A DNA stretch of 9,890 bases, taken from positions 1 through 9,890 of the forward strand of contig CAJMOT010000089.1 of assembly GCA_905214995.1 (NCBI GenBank), written 5' to 3'. A program made the position numbers and the translations under genes. Below the pieces are notes generated by a model. The model was not told the origin of the DNA. It saw nothing but the letters and a program-made list of their open reading frames with translations, and did no database searches. The stretch comes from an uncultured bacterium. GTDB taxonomy: Bacteria; Verrucomicrobiota; Verrucomicrobiia; Opitutales; Intestinicryptomonadaceae. Positions 1 to 5,145 of the stretch are shown piece by piece (position 1 is the first letter of the stretch; each line of letters opens with the position of its first letter).

Positions 1-235
1 CCGCAAACACCCCCGGGCCGCCCGGGAGAACCGCCGCGTCGAAACGCTCCCCGCCAATGTCCGCAAGCGGCGCGTCCGCCTCTATCGGGATTCCGCTGCG
101 CCCGACTATCCGGCGGGAATTTCCGACGGCCGCGGTAAGCACGCAGGCGCCCGCCCTGCGGAGAATGTCCGCCGGTGCGAGAGCCTCGATTTCCTCCGTC
201 TTGTCAAACAGGATTACGAGAACTTTTTTCATCAT
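1..235 (-). CDS. DJ-1/PfpI-family protein, N-terminal part (runs off the left edge)
   Basis: The first 78 residues are visible; the gene continues beyond position 1. The start MMKKVLVILFDKTEEIEAL, followed by ADILRRAG, matches the N-terminus of the DJ-1/PfpI/ThiJ fold, including the glutamate (E17) that in this family sits beside the nucleophilic cysteine. The VLPGGPG loop follows at about residues 69-75. The cysteine itself (usually near residue 105) lies outside the window, so activity cannot be judged. Family members include protein/nucleotide deglycases, glyoxalases and redox-sensing chaperones, and the subfamily cannot be fixed from this part. The start shares one base with the TAA of the upstream hydrolase (TAATG, positions 237-233), with a second in-frame ATG directly after (232-230). 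I see no Shine-Dalgarno sequence, so translation is probably coupled to the hydrolase. Confidence 0.85.
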   Translation of the reverse strand, partial: MMKKVLVILFDKTEEIEALAPADILRRAGACVLTAAVGNSRRIVGRSGIPIEADAPLADIGGERFDAAVLPGGPGVFA

Positions 236-1035
236 TATCGGTCGTTTCGGTCGGGGTGTCCGCCGGACAGGATGAAGCCGACGGCCTCATCCCAGTATTT
301 CGGGCTGTCCGGAAGCCCGTAATGCCCGCGATCGGGGAATACCGCGAGCCTTCCGAGGCCGCGCAGAGCGGCTTTGTAATTTTCGAGCGCGTTTCTAAAC
401 GGCACCACAATGTCGCGGCGGCCGTGCATAAAAAGCGCGGGAAATTTAAATTGCGATATTTTCGAGGAATTGTCGAGCATTTCCCACGGTATAATATTTA
501 CGGGCAAAACCGCCTTTACCGCTTTCGAGAACCCTCCGATTATCACGGCGCAGCGGATCCCCGGGTGGCGGGAGGCGATTTCGCACGCCGCCGCGCTCCC
601 GAGCGAATAGCCGACGACCGCTATGTCGGAATCCCCAAAGCCGAGCTCTTCGGATACATGCCTGTACGCCGCCTCGGAGGATTCTTTCAAACCCTTTATC
701 GACGGCTTTCCGGAGCTCAGCCCGTACCCGGGATAGTCGTACGCGAAAACCGAAATCCCGCGGCGCGCGTACTCCTGCAAGAGCGGGCGGATTTCCCCCA
801 AGTCTTCGCCGTTGCCGTGGCTGTATATCGCGCAGACTTTGGAATCTTTCGCGGGAATCCAGAGCGCGGCGGCCTTTCCGCCGCCGGGGAGCCCGAGATA
901 TATTATGTCGCCATCGTCCGAATACGACGCGGGCGGCGCGGGAAATATTATCCGCTCGGCGAACAGGCGCGCGAACAGAAGCAGCGCGGCGTACGCGCAT
1001 GCGAGTATGAGAACCGCCGCCGCAAAAATTTTCAT
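235..1035 (-). CDS. Alpha/beta hydrolase with N-terminal membrane anchor
   Basis: This 266-residue protein belongs to the alpha/beta hydrolase superfamily (YfhR/ABHD13-like serine hydrolases). A hydrophobic segment at residues 3-23 should act as a signal anchor and hold the catalytic domain on the outer face of the inner membrane. The oxyanion-side motif HGNG lies at 73-76, the nucleophile elbow GYSLG at 142-146 (Ser144), the acid in HGRRD (Asp208) and the histidine in DRGH (His238), so the triad is complete. AYDYPGYGLSSG (98-109) is the typical strand and loop before the elbow. The substrate is unknown; small esters or acyl groups are usual for the family. The start overlaps the rsmA stop as ATGA (1035-1032) and is preceded by GGAAGG (1044-1039), a good Shine-Dalgarno sequence inside rsmA. 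A longer open frame reaching 1479 is only read-through opposite rsmA coding sequence and was not used. Confidence 0.87.
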   Translation of the reverse strand: MKIFAAAVLILACAYAALLLFARLFAERIIFPAPPASYSDDGDIIYLGLPGGGKAAALWIPAKDSKVCAIYSHGNGEDLGEIRPLLQEYARRGISVFAYDYPGYGLSSGKPSIKGLKESSEAAYRHVSEELGFGDSDIAVVGYSLGSAAACEIASRHPGIRCAVIIGGFSKAVKAVLPVNIIPWEMLDNSSKISQFKFPALFMHGRRDIVVPFRNALENYKAALRGLGRLAVFPDRGHYGLPDSPKYWDEAVGFILSGGHPDRNDR

Positions 1036-1874
1036 GTTCCTTCCGAGACGGTTTTGTCGAGCAGCTCCCAGAGCGGCGGAGGCACCGCCTCGGGGCGGGT
1101 CCGCGGGTCGATGCCCGACGCCCCGAGCCACCCGAATACGGTTTCGGAATCGCCGCCAAGCCCCTTTGCGATGGAGCCCAGCTGTTTGCGCCTTCGCGAA
1201 AATATCCGCCTTATGAGCGACTTTGCGCGCGGCGAAAATATGCGCGGGCTCTCCTTTCGCGAGAGCGTCAGAAGCATGGAGTCCACTCCCGGACGCGGGA
1301 AAAAACAGGCGGCGGAAACTTTGCGCGCCGCGCCGACATCGTAGGCGGCGGAAAGGAATATGGAAATGGGCGAATAGTCTCCGGAAGAATTTTTCGCCGC
1401 GAACCTCAGCGCGGCCTCCTTTTGCAGCATCAGCGACATGCGCGACGGCAGCCTGCCCGACAGCACGGCGTCGAGCCACGGGGTGCTTATCGCGTAGGGG
1501 AGGTTGGCGACTATTTTAAAATCCCCGCAATCTTCGGGCAGCCCCGCGAGGGGGAAATCCACGGCGTCGGCGTTTAGGAGGCTGAAATTTTTTTCGCCCG
1601 CGAAATGGGAGCGCAAATGCGCGCACATCGACTTGTCGAGCTCCACGGCGTAAACTATCGCGCCGCGCGAGAGCAGCGCGCCCGTGAGCGTCCCGAGTCC
1701 CGGGCCGACTTCGACGACGCAATCGCCTTCCGCGACGCCCGCGAGCCCGATGGACTTGCGCACTATGTTGGAGTCCACCAAAAAATTCTGCCCGAGCCTT
1801 TTGGACGGCGCGTGCCCGAGGGAGCGCAAAATCTCCGCGGTGCGCGTGGGCGTAAACTGTCCGCCGTTTTCCAT
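1032..1874 (-). CDS. rsmA: 16S rRNA (adenine(1518)-N6/adenine(1519)-N6)-dimethyltransferase RsmA
   Basis: RsmA (KsgA) transfers four methyl groups from S-adenosylmethionine to the two adjacent adenines in the helix 45 loop of 16S rRNA, a late step in 30S assembly. From the ATG at 1874 the protein has 280 residues, a normal length. Family marks in order: KRLGQNFLVDSNIV (25-38), the SAM-binding loop VVEVGPGLGTLT (53-64), an acidic residue after the second strand (VELD, Glu79), NADAVD (101-106), the catalytic NLPY (124-127) and FFPRPGVDS (191-199), then the helical C-terminal domain. An in-frame TTG at 1886 would add four residues. I prefer the ATG, since neither start has a visible Shine-Dalgarno sequence. 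It is the first gene of a minus-strand operon and overlaps the hydrolase by 4 bases. No promoter could be assigned with confidence. Confidence 0.95.
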   Translation of the reverse strand: MENGGQFTPTRTAEILRSLGHAPSKRLGQNFLVDSNIVRKSIGLAGVAEGDCVVEVGPGLGTLTGALLSRGAIVYAVELDKSMCAHLRSHFAGEKNFSLLNADAVDFPLAGLPEDCGDFKIVANLPYAISTPWLDAVLSGRLPSRMSLMLQKEAALRFAAKNSSGDYSPISIFLSAAYDVGAARKVSAACFFPRPGVDSMLLTLSRKESPRIFSPRAKSLIRRIFSRRRKQLGSIAKGLGGDSETVFGWLGASGIDPRTRPEAVPPPLWELLDKTVSEGT

Positions 1875-1977
1875 GATATGCCGCAAAAACTATTCAAAAA
1901 TGGCGCGGGCGGGCAACACTATTCGCCCGAACCGCCGAAAAAATGCCGCGGGCGCGCGCCGGCAATATGGAAATTTG

Positions 1978-2032
1978 GCAGCCGCCGTTTCCGCGCGGGA
2001 AGGCGGGTTCGCATCGGGAAACGGCGGGCTGC
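1978..2032. repeat. Long inverted repeat (15 paired bases, one bulge)
   Basis: The left arm at 1978-1992 (gcagccgccgtttcc) is complementary to 2017-2032 with one unpaired base in the right arm. The loop is 24 bases (1993-2016). There is no T-run on either side, so it is not a standard intrinsic terminator. It may be a REP-like palindrome, part of a structured RNA or a DNA-level cruciform. Confidence 0.6.
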
Positions 2033-2204
2033 GATTATTGAGCGCCATGCCTCCGCCAATCGGCGCACGGCGGGCAAATTCGCGCGCCCCAATGCCTTTG
2101 GAAGGAGCGGATTCCGCGAGCTGCATTTCCGACGGGTTTGCGCCGCGGCTGCGACGGCGGATTGCGTTCGCGGATTAGGACTGCGTGAGACACTCCGCAG
2201 CCGC

Positions 2205-2221
2205 TTCCGGCAAATCCGGAA
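2205..2221. repeat. Short stem-loop
   Basis: TTCCGG (2205-2210) and CCGGAA (2216-2221) flank a 5-base loop. A second, stronger stem-loop follows 16 bases later. The function is unknown; such short palindromes also arise by chance in GC-rich DNA. Confidence 0.35.
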
Positions 2222-2237
2222 AATAGGCGGACTTCGC

Positions 2238-2257
2238 AGGCGCGCAAATTCGCGCCT
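2238..2257. repeat. GC-rich stem-loop before the AT-rich promoter-like stretch
   Basis: aggcgcg (2238-2244) pairs perfectly with cgcgcct (2251-2257) over a 6-base loop. The following bases are A-rich rather than a T-run, so termination on the plus strand would be weak. It marks the border between the GC-rich part and the AT-rich promoter-like part. Confidence 0.45.
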
Positions 2258-2276
2258 TAAATCAACGTCAATAAAC

Positions 2277-2303
2277 TTAACATATTTAACAACCCCCTAT
2301 AAG
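2277..2303 (+). promoter_or_regulatory. Possible sigma70-type promoter for the PEP-CTERM remnant
   Basis: TTAACA (2277-2282) and TATAAG (2298-2303) resemble -35 and -10 boxes with a 15-base spacer, shorter than ideal. They lie in the only AT-rich part of the region, and the predicted start near 2310 would leave a leader of about 28 bases. This is a pattern match only. Confidence 0.3.
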
Positions 2304-2337
2304 CGAGTGGATAGGAACCTTTTCGGCCGGAGAGGGA

Positions 2338-2964
2338 GTGGAATTCAATATCTCAATGAACGCCGCCGACGCCCGGAACGGCGCGCAAACCCTCAAATTT
2401 ACAGGCAAGGGATACGAAGACGCAACGGATCTCAACGACGTCACAGTGAATTCCGGAAGGCTCAATCTTGGAATGCACTCCGGAATGAAGGGCAACCGCC
2501 TTTCCGTCATAGGCGCCGACGGGACGTTCAGCCCCACTGCAATCGACAGCGGCGACATCGGGACCGCGACATTCGCCGAAGGCGATTGGCATGAAGGCAA
2601 AATCACGCTCGATATAGAGGGGGAATTTTATTACGACAAAATAGTTTTCGAGGGCAATCTTGAAAAGACGGGCAACAACATATCGCTCGAACTCTCTTTC
2701 GACGAATACACCATTGCCGAACTCATAGGTGTATCGGAGAGCGGAGACGAATTCATTTTGTCGGACATGATTGCGTATGCGACAGGAAGCTCGATAGAGG
2801 GAACCGTCCTCAGCGGAAGTTCGGGAAAGATCAACTGGGAGGCCATATTCGGAGAAACTTCAATGAGCGTAGTATTCTCCGCGGTTCCCGAACCTTCGGA
2901 AATCGCCGCAGTCTTCGGGGCAATCGCTCTCGCATTCGCCATTCGGCAAAGAAAAAGAAATTAA
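2338..2964 (+). CDS. C-terminal part of a PEP-CTERM surface protein, no signal peptide (probable remnant)
   Basis: The 208 residues from the GTG at 2338 are rich in Gly, Ser, Asp, Glu and beta-prone segments, and end in a PEP-CTERM sorting tail: VPEPS at 183-187, a hydrophobic stretch (about 189-202) and a basic end, RQRKRN. Such tails direct exported proteins to an exosortase, which cleaves them at the membrane. An exported protein needs an N-terminal signal peptide and none is present. The frame is open upstream only to a TAA at 2287, and those in-frame residues (...ISEWIGTFSAGEG) read like more of the same domain. The likeliest reading is the last domain of a large exported protein whose 5' part has been lost. 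GGAG at 2329-2332, five bases before the GTG, could still drive translation. Codon use is less GC-rich than in the neighbours. Confidence 0.65.
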   Translation: MEFNISMNAADARNGAQTLKFTGKGYEDATDLNDVTVNSGRLNLGMHSGMKGNRLSVIGADGTFSPTAIDSGDIGTATFAEGDWHEGKITLDIEGEFYYDKIVFEGNLEKTGNNISLELSFDEYTIAELIGVSESGDEFILSDMIAYATGSSIEGTVLSGSSGKINWEAIFGETSMSVVFSAVPEPSEIAAVFGAIALAFAIRQRKRN

Positions 2965-2996
2965 AGGCCGCCGGAAAACCCGCACCGCGCAGCGGA

Positions 2997-3031
2997 GCGC
3001 AAGGTGGGGAACCCGCCGCCCCTCCCTGCGC
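2997..3031. repeat. Strong imperfect hairpin after the PEP-CTERM gene
   Basis: The arms 2997-3009 (gcgcaaggtgggg) and 3019-3031 (cccctccctgcgc) pair at 11 of 13 positions around a 9-base loop. It begins 32 bases after the PEP-CTERM stop, where a terminator is expected, but no T-run follows. It may act as a Rho-independent-like stop, a transcript-stabilising hairpin or a REP-type element. Confidence 0.5.
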
Positions 3032-3033
3032 GC

Positions 3034-3071
3034 CGTCCGCCGTTTGCGCGGCGGAAAGAGAGCGTCGGACG
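3034..3071. repeat. Second hairpin cluster, alternative pairings
   Basis: tccgccg (3036-3042) pairs with cggcgga (3049-3055) over a 6-base loop. Alternatively cgtccg (3034-3039) pairs with cggacg (3066-3071). The two pairings exclude each other. It lies directly after the 2997-3031 hairpin, and together they fill most of the gap before the next promoter. Confidence 0.4.
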
Positions 3072-3100
3072 CCCGCGGAAGAACATAAGGATTTTTTAAT

Positions 3101-3130
3101 TTTACATATCTGCAACAAAAATAATATTAT
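3101..3130 (+). promoter_or_regulatory. Probable promoter of the DUF5696-like gene, leaderless geometry
   Basis: TTTACA (3101-3106) and TATTAT (3125-3130) fit -35 and -10 boxes with an 18-base spacer, in a strongly AT-rich stretch surrounded by GC-rich DNA. Only 7 bases separate the -10 box from the ATG at 3138, so transcription would begin at or next to the start codon. The absence of a Shine-Dalgarno sequence agrees with a leaderless mRNA. Other AT-rich hexamers nearby make the exact -10 uncertain. Confidence 0.45.
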
Positions 3131-3137
3131 TATAAAT

Positions 3138-4946
3138 ATGAAAAGAGCACAATACATATGCTGTTGGGCGTGCGCGCTGGTCTCCGCGCTCTCTTACGGG
3201 GCGCGCGTGGAGATAGAATCGCCCTCGGGGAAGAGCGAATTCGATTGCGAAATCAAAAAGGTTTCCGAGAAGCTCTCGCGCCTCACCGTCCCGAAAGATT
3301 CGATTCCCCGCGACGCAAAAACCGTATTCGTCTCCATCGATTTGGCGCGCGGCCACCGCGGAGAGGAAGGGTACATAGCGCTACCGCGCGGCGGGATAGT
3401 TGACTTCGACTTTCCCGACGGCCAGGCCGTCTACGGGTTTATGGAGATGCCCATCTTCGGGGCAAAGACTCCGCGCGGCACATTCTGGGCGCAAGTGCGC
3501 GGAATGCGCAACGAGGCGGAACTCATGCTGAGGGCGAAGGACGGCAAAATTGAGCCCGTGCTTAGGTTTAGGACGGATGCGACGCCTAACGGCGCCTACG
3601 AGGACATCGTAGTGGACTTCAACTTTCTCGACAAAGGCGCGGGATATGTCGAGATGGGCAAAGCGTACAGGCAGAGCCGGCTCTCCGCCGGCGAGATCAA
3701 GCCGATAAAAGAGCGCATTAAAACCTCCCCAAATCTCGAATACATTGCAAAGGCGGTTCCCGTGCGCATACAATTCCACGGCGCAAAAAAGCGCGAAAAC
3801 AGGGATTTCACCCCCGAAAACGAGCCCCCGATAAAAGTCCTCCTCGACTTCAAAAAATCCATAGAATTTGCGGACGCCTTCAAAAAGGCGGGAATCGGGG
3901 AAGTCGCGTTCTGTTCGGCGGGCTGGCAGAGCGGCGGCTACGACGGGCGCTTCCCCGACCTCTTCCCGGTGCCCGAAGAGTTTGGCGGCGAAAAGGCCCT
4001 GAGGGAATTTATAGCCCATGTGAAAAAAATCGGGTATACGATCCACGCGCACACCAATTCGACCGACTGCTACACGTGCTCCCGCATGTGGAACGGCGGC
4101 GAGGTTGCGGCAAAGAACCGCGACGGCGCCCCGCAGCGGGGATGGTATTGGTGCGGCGGAACGTCGTACCACCTCTGCGCCAAACACGCGTACGAAAACT
4201 ACCTTCCTGCGCAGCTCGAAAAGGTGAGGGACCTCGGGTTTGAGGGGCCGCATTACATCGACGTGTTCTCCGCCACCGCCCCGTACATGTGCGCCGACCC
4301 GAAACACCCCGCCACGAGGTCGGACACCGCCCAAGTCCAGCGCGACATCGCCGACCTTTGCATAAAGCTGTTCGGCGGGTTTTCGAGCGAATGCGGCTTT
4401 GACCACCTGGCGGGCAAGCTCGACTACATAAATTACGTCTCCAACCGAATCCAGCCGTGGTATGCCGCGCTAAGCGGCGGGTTCCCCAAAAACGACAACA
4501 GGGCAAAGCTCGCGCGGTTTATCGACCGCTATGTCCCTCTGTGGGAAATAGTCTACCACGGGATAATCCTTTCAACACCCGACCGCTTCGCGCAAAACCA
4601 CACTTTGGGCAACGCCAAGACCTCCGACAGCGGAGACTTGAATTTCAACGCGCGCGACGGCTCGCGCGACTTCCGAAAGACGCTCAAACTCGTGGAATTC
4701 GGCGGGCGGCCGATTTTCTACACGTGCAATTTCGCCGACATTCCCAAGATAAAGCAGGCCTACGACGAATTTCTGCCGCTGCGCCACTTGCAGCTGGAAT
4801 TTATGGAAGACCACAAATACCTTTCTCCGGAAGTGACGGAAACGACTTTCGGCAACGGGGAAAAGACGGTCTGCAATTACGGCGACAAGCCGTATTCGTA
4901 CAACGGCAGGGAAATTCCCCCGAGAAGCTACATTCTCGCAAAGTGA
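3138..4946 (+). CDS. Secreted DUF5696-like (GH101-like) putative glycoside hydrolase
   Basis: The 602-residue protein starts with a signal peptide (MKRAQ, a hydrophobic core to about residue 19, then SYGA), so it should be exported to the periplasm or beyond. Residues about 23-200 look like a beta-sandwich of the kind that precedes the barrel in GH101-type enzymes. From about 230 it reads as a TIM barrel: IHAHTNSTDCY at 302-312, a WYWCGG stretch near 337, HYIDVFS at 372-378, and SSECGFDH at 416-423. By analogy with GH101, Asp375 could be the nucleophile and Glu418 the acid/base; this is inference from position and context. I recognise the overall pattern as DUF5696-like from memory, without a profile search. 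The substrate is unknown; mucin-type or other host or algal glycans would fit. It has its own promoter and a strong terminator, so it is probably transcribed alone. Confidence 0.6.
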   Translation: MKRAQYICCWACALVSALSYGARVEIESPSGKSEFDCEIKKVSEKLSRLTVPKDSIPRDAKTVFVSIDLARGHRGEEGYIALPRGGIVDFDFPDGQAVYGFMEMPIFGAKTPRGTFWAQVRGMRNEAELMLRAKDGKIEPVLRFRTDATPNGAYEDIVVDFNFLDKGAGYVEMGKAYRQSRLSAGEIKPIKERIKTSPNLEYIAKAVPVRIQFHGAKKRENRDFTPENEPPIKVLLDFKKSIEFADAFKKAGIGEVAFCSAGWQSGGYDGRFPDLFPVPEEFGGEKALREFIAHVKKIGYTIHAHTNSTDCYTCSRMWNGGEVAAKNRDGAPQRGWYWCGGTSYHLCAKHAYENYLPAQLEKVRDLGFEGPHYIDVFSATAPYMCADPKHPATRSDTAQVQRDIADLCIKLFGGFSSECGFDHLAGKLDYINYVSNRIQPWYAALSGGFPKNDNRAKLARFIDRYVPLWEIVYHGIILSTPDRFAQNHTLGNAKTSDSGDLNFNARDGSRDFRKTLKLVEFGGRPIFYTCNFADIPKIKQAYDEFLPLRHLQLEFMEDHKYLSPEVTETTFGNGEKTVCNYGDKPYSYNGREIPPRSYILAK

Positions 4947-4988
4947 CCGCGCGGCAATGGCGTTCAGGCGCGGCGGCTTAGCCGGAAC

Positions 4989-5034
4989 GCGGCGGTAAGA
5001 CGGATTTCGCCCCGTCTTCCCGCCGCATTTTTTT
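4989..5034 (+). terminator. Intrinsic terminator of the DUF5696-like gene
   Basis: The stem pairs gcggcgg (4989-4995) with ccgccgc (5020-5026) and, after one mismatch, aagacgg (4997-5003) with ccgtctt (5012-5018), around an 8-base loop. It is followed by seven T (5028-5034) and then more T. It starts 43 bases after the TGA. There is no A-run on the left side, so it should stop plus-strand transcription only. Confidence 0.9.
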
Positions 5035-5088
5035 AATTTTTCGAGCCGCCCAATTTTTTTTGCGCCCACGGATGGGGTATAAGCGGAC

Positions 5089-5105
5089 GCTCCGGAATCC
5101 GGAGC
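5089..5105. repeat. Perfect 7-base inverted repeat between the convergent glycosidase genes
   Basis: gctccgg (5089-5095) and ccggagc (5099-5105) are separated by only three bases. On the minus strand it lies about 40 bases beyond the stop of the 5146-7182 gene, where a terminator for that gene would be expected, but there is no adjacent T-run. It could be a weak, T-poor terminator or an mRNA 3' end hairpin. Confidence 0.45.
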
Positions 5106-5145
5106 AGAGAAACCCGCGCCGCCATATCCGCGAAGCCCGAAAAGG

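Larger units (their letters stand above)
1875..2337. other. Long intergenic region with several inverted repeats and no convincing gene
   Basis: This stretch separates rsmA from the PEP-CTERM remnant. Open frames exist on both strands, but their translations are rich in Arg, Ala and Pro, show no family motif and look like chance frames in GC-rich DNA. It splits into a GC-rich left part (1900-2250) with several inverted repeats and an AT-rich right part (about 2258-2305) that looks like a promoter. I see no tRNA or rRNA. It may hold a degraded gene or a structured RNA, but nothing in it shows either directly. Confidence 0.5.

Noticed and set aside
175..1344. Long plus-strand open frame of about 390 codons opposite the hydrolase and rsmA
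   Set aside because: It is antisense to two clearly recognised genes, is rich in Arg and shows no motifs; GC-rich codon bias on the minus strand explains the lack of stops.
1874..1886. TTG at 1886 as the rsmA start
   Set aside because: It adds only four residues that are not part of the conserved N-terminus and has no better ribosome-binding sequence than the ATG at 1874.
2001..2018. GGGTTCGCATC resembling a tRNA T-arm
   Set aside because: The stem does not pair properly, the conserved A of the T-loop is missing and no acceptor or anticodon arm surrounds it. It is the loop of the long inverted repeat.
3381..4406. 341-codon minus-strand frame inside the DUF5696-like gene
   Set aside because: Antisense shadow; the plus frame has the signal peptide, promoter, terminator and catalytic-type motifs.
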